Shown here piece after piece: positions 28,258 to 36,878 of a stretch of 56,694 nt of DNA. The notes beneath the pieces are model-generated. The model did not search any database, was not told the origin of the DNA, and saw nothing but the letters and a program-made list of their open reading frames with translations. The number at the start of each line of letters is the position of its first letter. Within the stretch, counting starts at the first letter, position 1. Source of the stretch: Myxococcales bacterium (GTDB lineage: Bacteria; Myxococcota; Kuafuiibacteriia; Kuafuiibacteriales; Kuafuiibacteriaceae); NCBI GenBank assembly GCA_019634385.1, contig JAHQVK010000148.1, positions 1-56,694 of the forward strand, in the 5' to 3' direction. Position numbers and translations under genes: made by a program.

Positions 28258-30164
28258 GATACTATTACATTGTTATAAATTATATTATTATTTGGGCGGC
28301 GATGGGACGGCCTGGAATGGTTTATGGGCAGGCAGCGCCCACTCACCGTCCTAGCACTGATTTTTTTCGTTCGAAGGCTAAAGAGATAGATGGACGGACG
28401 CCATTGCTAGAGACAGTGCCCGAAGTTTCTAGCAGTCAGGTCACCGCTATGTTTGCCCGAGAATTAAGCGAAAAGCGATCAGCTGACGACCTAGGTGAAG
28501 AATTTGCGACGTCTGTTGGTGTACTCGACAAGGAGGCGATTGGTTCGCGCTGGTCAAGTAGACGCCCGCAATCTTCGACAGACGCAAGAGCTCGGGTTCA
28601 GGCTGAGACTCCCTCTCGTACTGTTCGCAGAGCCAATGATGTGGTGACGCGGAGAGGGCGCCGATTGGGGAATGCCGGAAACACATTCTCCGCTAGGCTA
28701 GCTCTGTCCGGTATGAATGTATCTGTTCTTAATCAGCCTAACTATTCTGCTGGCCAAGATGGCACGGGTGTTTTGGATCCTAGTGACTATTCTCGAGATA
28801 TTCGACTGCTCCGTGCTCGAGTAACTGGGAGTGTAGAGCGGATTGCCGGTTCATACTTCTTTGCCCACGTAGATGCCGAGTTTCGACCGCGACTCGAAGG
28901 TGATGGTCGGTTTGATAGTCAGCGGCTAAACGGTGCAGTTGTAGGCTGGGGACTGATGGATGGGCGAGCGGGCGTGCGGGATGGTCCTAAGATCGGCGTG
29001 GCCTTAGGACGCCTGGCAGTGCGTGAGGCGGGTTTTGCTTCGGCTGATGGCTTAGTGTTGAGGGTACGTCCGGTAGCCGGATTTGATCTTGGTTTCTTTG
29101 GCGGGGTGACTGGTAATCCGTATGGGGCCAATTGGCGCGAGCGAATTGACGAGTCTTTCAGTACCAACTGGGTGACTGGGGGAGGATTTAGTCGAATTGC
29201 CCGTGGCGTGTTCCAGGCATCATTGGCGGGGGTATTCACCGCAGCTACCTCCTCGACCGAGAGTACCTCTAGTGGGGTGGAGCGGGTATATGTTCACGCA
29301 GATATTGGTTGGCAACCGCATCCGGTGGTTTCCGTATTCGCAACCGGATATTTTGACCTACTTCCCGGAGGACAACAGCTCCAAAATGGCGATATTGGTA
29401 TAACATGGGGTCCGGGACTGCTCCGCGTTCGTGCGAGCGTAGGACGATGGAGTACTCTCTTCTATGAGGGCGCGATAGAGGGAGGAGCGGATATAGATCC
29501 GCTGGGTAATCGATTTGGTTCGCCTACCGATGGAACGAATGTTGACCGCTCCATTATCAACGAAGCTTCAAAAGCTATAACCCCGTTTGATGCGGCGATT
29601 CAGGTGGCAAGCTATTACAATGCTCGACTGTCAGCGGCATATCGGTTCAGCCAGGTGGTGGAGGCATATTTAAGGGTCAATACTATGATTCGCGATACGG
29701 GCTCTTCCCGTTCGGCTTTGGCCTTCTTGGACGTACCCGAGGCGGATAGTGATGACGTGGCTCGGTTTTCTCCACTTCGTGTACTCCCAGCAATCGGGCT
29801 GTATATACGAGAACCAACCATCCTGGATATTAACGGAGAGCTGGTACTCATCGAGGATGAGCAGTCAGTGACCGATCTCGTGATGCGGTTGGGGTTGGGA
29901 AGAGCTTGGGGAGGGTTGTATACCAGCGTGGATGGGCGGTTATTCTTGGGCGAAATTGATGGCTATGATGGAGGTCTGCGATTGGTATACACATTTCCTC
30001 TTCAGATCGCTATTGGGACCATACAGATGAGCGCTTCGGTGAGGTACTTCCGAGAGAACGGCCTAGATCTACTAGATTTTGAAGGTGGCGATCGAAACCA
30101 AGTTCAAGTACTGAGCACCCAAGAGACCTTGCTCGGATTTGTTGGTTTCGAGTGGCGGCTATAA
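28254..30164 (+). CDS. Probable outer-membrane beta-barrel protein coupled to the cytochrome
   Basis: 636 residues from the ATG at 28254, which overlaps the cytochrome stop (ATGA). The N-terminal hydrophobic stretch YYYIVINYIIIWAAM acts as signal peptide. Residues about 55-145 are polar and disordered. From about 165 on, alternating amphipathic strands dominate (VTGSVERIAGSYFFAHVDAE, VHADIGWQPHPVVSVFATGY, SVRYFRENGLDLLDF) and the chain ends GFVGFEWRL, an aromatic terminus typical of outer-membrane barrels. No family name is recognised; porin partners of multiheme cytochromes (MtrB/OmbB-like in role) are the closest functional analogy. A family A element starts nine bases after the stop. Confidence 0.75.
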   Translation: MRYYYIVINYIIIWAAMGRPGMVYGQAAPTHRPSTDFFRSKAKEIDGRTPLLETVPEVSSSQVTAMFARELSEKRSADDLGEEFATSVGVLDKEAIGSRWSSRRPQSSTDARARVQAETPSRTVRRANDVVTRRGRRLGNAGNTFSARLALSGMNVSVLNQPNYSAGQDGTGVLDPSDYSRDIRLLRARVTGSVERIAGSYFFAHVDAEFRPRLEGDGRFDSQRLNGAVVGWGLMDGRAGVRDGPKIGVALGRLAVREAGFASADGLVLRVRPVAGFDLGFFGGVTGNPYGANWRERIDESFSTNWVTGGGFSRIARGVFQASLAGVFTAATSSTESTSSGVERVYVHADIGWQPHPVVSVFATGYFDLLPGGQQLQNGDIGITWGPGLLRVRASVGRWSTLFYEGAIEGGADIDPLGNRFGSPTDGTNVDRSIINEASKAITPFDAAIQVASYYNARLSAAYRFSQVVEAYLRVNTMIRDTGSSRSALAFLDVPEADSDDVARFSPLRVLPAIGLYIREPTILDINGELVLIEDEQSVTDLVMRLGLGRAWGGLYTSVDGRLFLGEIDGYDGGLRLVYTFPLQIAIGTIQMSASVRYFRENGLDLLDFEGGDRNQVQVLSTQETLLGFVGFEWRL

Positions 30165-30172
30165 GCTAATAT

Positions 30173-30286
30173 TACAGCAGAAATCACTTGGGCTGAACCC
30201 AGGTTCCTGCTGCTACGCCGGGCTATGCCCCGTTGCGCGACCACTTGTTGATTCTTACAGAATCAATTCAAGTGGTCTTTGCTGTA
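30173..30286 (+). mobile_element. Family A MITE, copy A7, between convergent genes
   Basis: 114 bp, TACAGCAGAAATCACTTGGG to AGTGGTCTTTGCTGTA. It fills almost the entire spacer between the barrel gene and the convergent MFS gene, a position suited to a bidirectional terminator. Confidence 0.87.
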
Positions 30287-30293
30287 CTACTGG

Positions 30294-32138
30294 CTAATAA
30301 GACCGGCGAATTGTTTTCTGCTTGCACTGCACGCTGGTGGTTGGGGGAGGTGGTGCGCAGTTTGTGGCTTCGGACGAGGTTAGACAGGACCAACTCGAGC
30401 CAGATGACTGATAGCCCACTGCGCCGGTTATGCCCAAAGATATACATACGATAATGGAAGAAGCAACTATTGCTCCGTAGGCATTTCGGTAGTGATTACT
30501 GCGTGATTTGTGGACAGCAGCCGCACGGAGTGAGCTGCGACCAGCCCGGATAGCGATAATAGCAAGTATGACTTTTGCGATGGTTGTGCCCAGTAGAGAT
30601 GCTAGCAGGGTGGCGGTGGCGGTGGCGGTGGTGGCCAAGCCCCAACTTCCTAAGATAAGTGGATCAATGTAGAGAAAAATGGCTAGTGTGAGCAAGGCAT
30701 AACTTGTTGCTCTTCGGGCCAGTCGGCGAGCGGCATCTTCAGGTGGGGTCTGCGGGATAGCCGCCGCATCGTCGTCCGGTTGATCAACTGTTGAGTGCGG
30801 AAAAGGTGCAAACCACGCGGCTAGAAGGGATGGAATTCCAGCGAGCATCGCAATGTTAAAATACATCGAAAATCCGAGTTGATCCGCCATGGGGCCACTA
30901 ATCATTTGGGTGGGCACCAAGATGAGATTCATCAGCGCGGTAGCAAAGGCGTAATGGGTCATGCGAAACCGCCCAGGCGCCAACTGCTGCATCATGTATA
31001 ACATGTTGCCAACCAATCCGAAACCATACCAAAATTTTTCGAAGCCAACGACTGCGGCAATATGGGTAAAAGATAGAGGGTTTTCTGCTGAAACTATCTG
31101 AGCAAGATAAATATAGCTGGCATTGGGCAGATTAATACAGAGGGCGAGTATAAATAGTGTTCGTCGGAGGGTATAACGGGCGATAAATAGACCACCCACG
31201 AGGCCACCAATAATGACTGCCATCGTTCCGATCGTGCCGTCTATTGATCCCTTATCTTGAAGACTTAGTTGGAGTGCGCCGTGTTCCAAACACCCCTGCA
31301 TGAAGAGAGGACCTTCAACAAGAAGTAATCCTTCTGAGCTGCGATAGAATAGAACTAAAGAGATCATCCCCCAGAGATATGGCCGGTCGCAGAAGTCGGT
31401 GATACTCTCTTTAAATTTGCCAAAGACTTGAGATGCGGTTTGGTTGTTGGAGGAATGTGAAGACGGGTTGTTGTTGGTTTCGGCTTCGACAGAGGAGACT
31501 TTATGTTCTTGAGCGGGGAGTGAGCCGGTCGGAAGAATACCCCAGTGAAGAAGGCCAAACGTGGCATAAAGGACACCAGAGACCGCAAGCATCACGGCCC
31601 AGGAAGTCTTCGTATCCATACCAAAGTTGTTCTGCAGATAACCCACACTCCAGACAGCGCCAGAAACCGCGACAATACGGCCGAAGTTCCAAGCCATACT
31701 TTGCATTCCGATATATGCGGCCTGAGTTTTTTTGTTGAGTGCCGTGATATATATACCATCTATACATATATCTTGTGTTGCAGATGCAAATGCAACCAAC
31801 CACAATAGTATAACGATGCCAGTATAGTAATTTTCACTATAGAGAGTCATGGCCATACATCCAAAAAGTATAGCCATGATAAATTGGGCGATGAGTACAA
31901 AGAATTTTTTTGTCTTGTATAGGTCTAAAAGCCCAGCCCAAAGAGGCTTTAATGACCAAATGACTCCGATGCTTGCGAGTGATACCGTAATATCCGAATC
32001 TTGGTGTCCAAAGTCTTTGAACATGGTTCCGGCTACCCAAATAACCATTGCGAAGGGGATGCCTTCGGCAACGTAGGCGCTGAGTATCCATATAATCGAC
32101 TTGGCGTCATGACGAGAATGGGAGGAGGAGTTATGCAT
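30294..32138 (-). CDS. AmpG-like major facilitator transporter
   Basis: 614 residues with at least 12 membrane segments. The early motifs SLASIGVIWSLKPLWAGLLD and AFASATQDICIDGIYI match the AmpG muropeptide/disaccharide permease branch. A charged cytoplasmic loop (about 210-250) separates the halves. The C-terminal third adds hydrophobic segments and a Thr-Ala run encoded by a GGTGGC-type hexamer repeat (near 30605-30635), beyond the usual AmpG length. AmpG proteins import sugars linked to peptides; here, in a carbohydrate island, import of cellobionate or another disaccharide is an alternative. It lies downstream of the ROK regulator on the same strand. Confidence 0.78.
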   Translation of the reverse strand: MHNSSSHSRHDAKSIIWILSAYVAEGIPFAMVIWVAGTMFKDFGHQDSDITVSLASIGVIWSLKPLWAGLLDLYKTKKFFVLIAQFIMAILFGCMAMTLYSENYYTGIVILLWLVAFASATQDICIDGIYITALNKKTQAAYIGMQSMAWNFGRIVAVSGAVWSVGYLQNNFGMDTKTSWAVMLAVSGVLYATFGLLHWGILPTGSLPAQEHKVSSVEAETNNNPSSHSSNNQTASQVFGKFKESITDFCDRPYLWGMISLVLFYRSSEGLLLVEGPLFMQGCLEHGALQLSLQDKGSIDGTIGTMAVIIGGLVGGLFIARYTLRRTLFILALCINLPNASYIYLAQIVSAENPLSFTHIAAVVGFEKFWYGFGLVGNMLYMMQQLAPGRFRMTHYAFATALMNLILVPTQMISGPMADQLGFSMYFNIAMLAGIPSLLAAWFAPFPHSTVDQPDDDAAAIPQTPPEDAARRLARRATSYALLTLAIFLYIDPLILGSWGLATTATATATLLASLLGTTIAKVILAIIAIRAGRSSLRAAAVHKSRSNHYRNAYGAIVASSIIVCISLGITGAVGYQSSGSSWSCLTSSEATNCAPPPPTTSVQCKQKTIRRSY

Positions 32139-32210
32139 TGATGGGGCTCCTAGTACGGAAAAATATACATAGGTGATAAGTATAACGATGGGGCATAGAA
32201 AAAAATTGTA

Positions 32211-32225
32211 CCAATAAGCTATTGG
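32211..32225. promoter_or_regulatory. Palindrome before the AmpG-like gene
   Basis: CCAATAAGCTATTGG is a perfect inverted repeat with a 3-bp centre, 73 bp upstream of the MFS start. It resembles sites before the GH94 and AA10 genes; a ROK or similar operator is possible. Confidence 0.35.
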
Positions 32226-32278
32226 GCGCGAACTTTTTAGGGTATGTTCGAGCTGAAAAAACGCTCAAAGACTGCATC

Positions 32279-33439
32279 CTAGTTGAGGAGAAGGTTTACG
32301 CCGGTCTGTTTTTCCATGAGTGCGAGTTCATTATTTGGCCCAAAGGTGCGAACCAAAAAGAGCGCAGCGGCACCATAAGCTACAGCGTACTGACCAAAAG
32401 TAGAAAACTTTACCTCACATGGCGGCTTGTTGGGATAGCTCCAATTTCTCTGCGTTTCTTGCTGGAAAATGGCCCGAACAGCCTCGTCATTCTCATCAAA
32501 AAAGCCACCAAGATACAAGTAGTTGAGATCGAGAATATTGACGATCAGTGATGTGTTTCGCGCTAACTCTCTAGAAAGCTTTAAGAATTTTTTTCTATCG
32601 GTCTGGACCGCTGAGACCTCTTCGTCGGGTAGGGAGAACTGACTGGTGCGACCTGGTTTCCATTCGATACTTTTGAACTCTCCTGCGGAACAGTCTTTAC
32701 CTCGGTGAACGCTACCTTTGATGGAGATGCCCATCCCAACCGCAGTTATCTCTCTGACTGTTGGTTTACGAACGGTGCGCCATGCACCCAATACGAATAG
32801 AAAGCTTGTAGGTTCTGCACTGCGTCGAGCAACGCTCTCTGCCCAGCAACAACAGTTCGCGTCATTGTCAATGAGCACTGGCACATCAAAGGCCATGTGG
32901 AGCTCTTGCCCAACCGGCTCGGGGGTCATAATGTCAAGAGGGATGGATTGGCGGATCACCTGCTGTTCGGGATCAATGATGCCCCCGAAAGCACAGCCAA
33001 TCCCCATCAACGGAACGTTGAGGTATTGGGTTTGCTGTTTAGCCCAATCGTATGCCTTGTTTATACCATTGTATACCTTTTTCCCTGAGAAGCGGCCTTT
33101 GAAGTCTTTGTTACACAGGATGTCGCCACCGATGTTAACGAGGACCGCTCGGAGTCGATCGGACTGTACGTCTAGGCCCGCGTAACAGCCAAACGATTGG
33201 TTTACGGCGAGTCTCACATTTTTACGACCACCGTTAGGGCCGGCGGTCCCACCATCCAGTACCTCTACGATCCCCTGCTCAGTGAGCCCCTTAATAATGT
33301 GGGTTAAGGTCGAGCGATTCAGCCCGAGCTGATCAGCAATTTCTGACCGGCTCATCCCCGGACTTAGCCATAGTTGCCGCAACACCCTCGACATGTTGTA
33401 TTGTGCAGATAATAGAGAATTCATTGCAGTTTTTGACAC
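32279..33439 (-). CDS. ROK-family transcriptional regulator
   Basis: 386 residues (GTG start; the ATG of MNSLLSAQYNMSRVL, five codons later, is an alternative). A MarR-like winged helix-turn-helix at about 28-60 (GMSRSEIADQLGLNRSTLTH) is followed by a ROK domain (AGLDVQSDRLRAVLVNIGGD, GIGCAFGGIIDPEQQVI, VLIDNDANCCCWAES). The cysteine-rich zinc motif typical of ROK proteins is not evident, and three consecutive cysteines replace NDANAAA, so the sensor site is unusual. ROK repressors respond to sugars or sugar phosphates. It lies amid carbohydrate genes and is their most likely regulator. Confidence 0.9.
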   Translation of the reverse strand: MSKTAMNSLLSAQYNMSRVLRQLWLSPGMSRSEIADQLGLNRSTLTHIIKGLTEQGIVEVLDGGTAGPNGGRKNVRLAVNQSFGCYAGLDVQSDRLRAVLVNIGGDILCNKDFKGRFSGKKVYNGINKAYDWAKQQTQYLNVPLMGIGCAFGGIIDPEQQVIRQSIPLDIMTPEPVGQELHMAFDVPVLIDNDANCCCWAESVARRSAEPTSFLFVLGAWRTVRKPTVREITAVGMGISIKGSVHRGKDCSAGEFKSIEWKPGRTSQFSLPDEEVSAVQTDRKKFLKLSRELARNTSLIVNILDLNYLYLGGFFDENDEAVRAIFQQETQRNWSYPNKPPCEVKFSTFGQYAVAYGAAALFLVRTFGPNNELALMEKQTGVNLLLN

Positions 33440-34184
33440 TCGCTACTGATTCAACGAACTCTTATGTTCGATAATATCATACATTGCCCAAAACATAGCA
33501 TCCTTTCCAGAGGCTGTAGCCAGGTCCTCGTCTAGGGCCGAACGGGAAGAGCGCCCACATCGTTGAAGACGGGCGGTAGATGGGGCAACTGCCGAATGGA
33601 GCTCACCTACCGCGGAATCTTTGTGTTTTTTACCGGGGAGTGGACGAACAGCCAATAAGGGGTTACGATGATCTGAGCGTTTGCCTTACCCTCGGAAGGG
33701 TAAAGAGTGCACGTGGTATACTGTGTAGTAAGATTTGTGGTTACTATTTAGCCACTCATTGAAAATAAGCGCAGACTTATATCAGATATGGTTGGTTGAA
33801 TCAATAAATATTATGGCCGTCCACTGTGGGACAGCTTGTTGTGGTGTCGGACCTGCAGCGGTCAGAAAATGGGTTGTGACCACCAGGAAGGTATTTTGCT
33901 TGAAACGTTGAACAAATCGGGAGTCCACGTGACCAGATGATCGATGAGAGGCCGAAACAGTTCGACTGTTTCATTTGGAGACGGAGTGAGGGGCGTAACC
34001 CCTTTCAACCCGTTTTTCGCCCGCTGAACGGTTCGGAGGGACTTCAGAGAAATTTTTATTGCTCAGGCTTACACCCTTTGCCGGATGAAAGTTTCATTGA
34101 AGATTGACGCAACCAACCTCTGGTATTTCGATTCTGGACTGACCCCATCGGGTTTATGGTTCAAGGAGGAGTGGCTTGTGGCTC
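33440..34184. other. 745-bp spacer upstream of the ROK gene
   Basis: No convincing gene. It should contain the ROK promoter and the 3' end of the lactonase transcript. An 8-bp inverted repeat (GAAACAGT-TCG-ACTGTTTC, 33954-33972) and a small GC hairpin (GGGGCGTAACCCC, near 33990) are the only structures noted. An open frame of 70 codons (33443-33655, minus) ends just before the ROK start but looks like no known protein. Confidence 0.4.
33954..33972. promoter_or_regulatory. Palindrome between lactonase and ROK genes
   Basis: Perfect 8-bp arms GAAACAGT and ACTGTTTC around TCG. Position fits either an operator far upstream of the ROK gene or a hairpin after the lactonase gene. Confidence 0.3.
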
Positions 34185-35267
34185 TTACTGGATGATGACC
34201 CATCGCAGACCCTGGCGTTCGGGTACCGGAGGTTTACTTATTTGTAGCTGACTAAGCGGAGTAAGCCATCCGCTTTCTTCAATGCGAAAGCTCTCTAGAC
34301 TGCCAGAGTTGTATCCGGCGACCACCAGATACAGGCCATCAGGGCTGATTGCGAACTCTCGGGGACGCGCGGCGGATGTTTGAATATTGCCCATATGACG
34401 TAGTGTGTAATTTGCAAGTACCTCGAACATTGCGATGGAGTCGTGGCCACGGTTGGAAACGTAGACAAAACGGTTGTTGGGGGTAACGTGGATATCGGCG
34501 ACCGTGTTTTGTCGGAGTGAATATCCGGGGGGTAGGGTGCTGATTGTACTTGGCGACACAAGTGTGTGTTCGAGCTTATTGTGATTTAGTTGTACAACTG
34601 ATACCGAGCTTGTGTTCTCGTTGGATATATAACCATGGTTGCCGTTGTGTATGAAGCTGAGGTGGCGCGGCCAAGCGCCATGACTTGCTCGTAGTTCATG
34701 ATCGAAGACTAGCTGTCCGGTTGCGTCATCCAGAGCGTAGACGTGGGTTACGAGTCCTCGGCGATGTGGGACGTAGATACGATTTCGGAAAAACACTGCG
34801 GCATGAGGTTCAATATCCGTTGCGCGATAGTCTGTAGAGCAAATATCTGTGACGAGGCTGTAAGGTGGTGTTTTTGAGCAGTCGTATACCTGCAGGCGAT
34901 TGATAGAAAAATAGGCTGCAACGAGCCATTGGTGGTTTCTACCAGCGGTTTCAAGGTAGACCGGTTCATCCATGAGCTCGGTATGGGTAATACCATCGAT
35001 CGTTAGAGGGCTATTGGACTGGTTGGTGGATAGGGAGAGTATGCTAGCTCGACCTTCTATATTTAGTCCTACATGGAGCTTGTCGTTGGTGGGTATATAG
35101 ACCATGGCTGAGGGTGAACCGGGCAAGGGAACGCGCAGTGTAGGATGTCTGACAAGCGTTCCATCATGCTCGAGAATACAATGGATTAGCTGCTTTTCAC
35201 CCTCGACTGCCACCCACAGAGATCGAGCTTTGGGGGCTGTGGCTGGTTGTTGAGTAGCGGTGCTCAT
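34185..35267 (-). CDS. Lactonase-type beta-propeller (6-phosphogluconolactonase-like)
   Basis: 360 residues from the ATG of MSTATQQPATA, preceded by a GAGGGTGAGG purine stretch; a TTG 17 codons upstream is less likely. Repeated propeller blades are visible (SLWVAVEGEKQLIHCILE, DIHVTPNNRFVYVSNRGHDS, REFAISPDGLYLVVAGYNSG). The motif YVSNRGHDSIAMFEV is typical of the seven-bladed lactonase (Pgl/YbhE) family. No signal peptide, so cytoplasmic action on a sugar lactone is expected. Next to a gluconokinase and a probable cellobionate phosphorylase, it could open cellobiono- or glucono-lactone; the classical role in the pentose phosphate pathway is the alternative. Confidence 0.82.
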   Translation of the reverse strand: MSTATQQPATAPKARSLWVAVEGEKQLIHCILEHDGTLVRHPTLRVPLPGSPSAMVYIPTNDKLHVGLNIEGRASILSLSTNQSNSPLTIDGITHTELMDEPVYLETAGRNHQWLVAAYFSINRLQVYDCSKTPPYSLVTDICSTDYRATDIEPHAAVFFRNRIYVPHRRGLVTHVYALDDATGQLVFDHELRASHGAWPRHLSFIHNGNHGYISNENTSSVSVVQLNHNKLEHTLVSPSTISTLPPGYSLRQNTVADIHVTPNNRFVYVSNRGHDSIAMFEVLANYTLRHMGNIQTSAARPREFAISPDGLYLVVAGYNSGSLESFRIEESGWLTPLSQLQISKPPVPERQGLRWVIIQ

Positions 35268-35375
35268 CGTCTTGGCCTCACCCTCTTGGTGCGTATCCGA
35301 TGTTGTGAAGGCCAGCAAGGGTGGCGCTAGTGCATTATCCGGAAGTCGGGGGATAGGTCAGCAAGCATTGGGCTA

Positions 35376-35556
35376 TTAGCAGCCTGTTGATCTAGCCCTG
35401 CAGGCATCTATTGGCCGGTCTTTCCGTGAAACGTCCTGACCACAAAAAGTCTCTCCTCGGTCGCGTACCGCCAGGTACGCTCGCCTCGTCGTCAGAACGT
35501 TTCACGAAAAGCCTGGCTCGATAGCTACACACTGGGCTAAATCAACAGGCTGCTAG
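35376..35556 (-). mobile_element. Family B MITE, copy B4
   Basis: 181 bp, CAGCCTGTTGATCTAGCC to GGCTAAATCAACAGGCTG, with flanks TTAG (left) and CTAG (right). The right CTAG also opens a family E-like segment. It starts about 108 bp upstream of the lactonase start, so it may sit in or replace its promoter. Confidence 0.88.
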
Positions 35557-35635
35557 GGGGGGCTATACGCTACGGGGGGCCGACCCGCGAGACACGGCGT
35601 CAGCCCCCCAGCCGGAGTGTAAAGACACACCCTAG
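35553..35635. repeat. Short family E derivative
   Basis: About 83 bp bounded by CTAG on both sides, ending in CCAGCCGGAGTGTAAAGACA then CACCCTAG. The family E centre is lost and a GGGGG-rich/CCCCC-rich pair remains. Confidence 0.6.
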
Positions 35636-35801
35636 CGCGTATGACCACACTCGGACAAGGTGGTTTCTCTGTCGGCGAGGTTTGGACGGCGAACGTTCGA
35701 GACTTTAGAACATACCCACGTAGAAGCAAGTTCTAGCTGTCGGTTGCTTTGGCTGAGTGATGATAGTTCTCGGAAGGTGTTCTGTGGAACGTCTCCATGG
35801 G

Positions 35802-35874
35802 TACAGCAGGAAATGCCCCACTGCGTGACCCCTTGTTGATTCTAACAGAATCAATTCAAGTGGTTTTTGAGGTA
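35802..35874 (+). mobile_element. Family A MITE, copy A8 (internally deleted)
   Basis: Starts TACAGCAGGAAATGCCCC and ends TCAATTCAAGTGGTTTTTG. The left hairpin is deleted; only the right half is intact. Confidence 0.7.
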
Positions 35875-35980
35875 TGGGTCCATAGAACCAATGAAAGATG
35901 GAAGTGTCGATATATTTCGCTGAAAACTATGGCTAAAGAATGATTGCTGGGCGAGCATCAACAGAATGCTCGGTGATATA

Positions 35981-36093
35981 TACAGCAGAAATCCTTTGGG
36001 TAGAACCCAAGTTCCAGTTTCTCCGCGTGGCTATGCCCCGCTGCGCGCCCCTTGTTGATTCTAACAGAATCAATTCAAGTGGTTTTTAATCTA
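35981..36093 (+). mobile_element. Family A MITE, copy A9
   Basis: About 113 bp starting TACAGCAGAAATCC and ending TCAAGTGGTTTTTAATCTA. The right tip has drifted from the consensus. Confidence 0.78.
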
Positions 36094-36269
36094 TATATAT
36101 CGAGGATTAGGGTTCGGATAGTTTTATGCTTAAATACGATACCAGGGATGTGATAATTATCGCTAGTAATTTCAATTGTTTGTCTAATGTTTTTATGAAT
36201 TGTGGCAAAATTTTACAATGTCACAAAACCAGAAATTGAGAAGCCTGCAATCATTGAAGATTTTGTGTT

Positions 36270-36625
36270 TTAGCAGCCTGTTGATCTAGCCATGTGTGTA
36301 GCTGTCGAGCCAGGCTTTTCGTGATACGCTCTGACGATGAGGCGAGCGTACCTGTCGGTACGTGACCGAGGAGAGACTTCTAGCAGGCCATCGGAAAAGT
36401 GGGATGGGTGATCCGCGAAGTGTCTTTTCCGTGGAACGCTCCGGATGAAGAGGGCGCATACCGGGCGTATGCAACCGATGAAAGGCGAAGCCGGTCCAGA
36501 CGTTCCACGGAAAAAAGACCTGCGAAGCGCCTAACTCACTTTTCCGATGGCTTGCTAGTGTTCAGGACGTTTCACGGAAAGACCGGCCGATAGATGCGTG
36601 CAGGGCTAGATCAACCGGCTGTTAG
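36270..36625 (+). mobile_element. Family B MITE, copy B5, split by a family C element
   Basis: Terminal repeats CAGCCTGTTGATCTAGCC and GCTAGATCAACCGGCTG flanked by TTAG on both sides (36270-36273, 36622-36625), an exact 4-bp duplication. The element is interrupted by a 179-bp family C copy (36380-36558); without it the length is about 181 bp, as for other B copies. Confidence 0.92.
36380..36558. mobile_element. Family C MITE, copy C1, nested in B5
   Basis: 179 bp bounded by CTAG on both sides, with 22-bp inverted ends starting CTAGCAGGCCATCGGAAAA (one mismatch at the right end). The middle has a hairpin (GCATACCGGGCGTATGC). It differs from C2 at about six positions. Confidence 0.92.
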
Positions 36626-36878
36626 GGCTTTTTTGGGCTGGAGATTGACGGATGTCCTGGGTTGTATAGTAGTCTCCGTTTTCTTGAGGTTCACCGGCAG
36701 CATGATGGTCACGATGCTTTTCAGTACTCCCCATCGCAGGATAGCAAAGACTCCCAGACCCGGTTTGATACCGGCGAACTTGAGTGGCCTACAGACGTTT
36801 TGAGAGCGAATGAAAGTCATTTACTAGTTCTACTTAAGGTGCTTTACAGGGGTAGACGGTTTTGGTGTGGAATTTCAA

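Noticed and set aside
33443..33655. 70-codon minus-strand frame ending just before the ROK gene
   Set aside because: Close spacing is suggestive, but composition is odd, there is no ribosome site and no recognisable family.
36380..36558. CTGATGA...GAAG in the centre of family C, reminiscent of a hammerhead ribozyme core
   Set aside because: Only five bases separate CTGATGA from GAAG, leaving no stem II, and family B has CCGAGGA at this place. The match looks accidental.
36399..36593. Conserved open frame shared with 54515-54715 (starts MGWVIREVSFPW)
   Set aside because: Both frames lie in the two family C copies; they are conserved because the element is duplicated. No ribosome site, and each runs out of the element.
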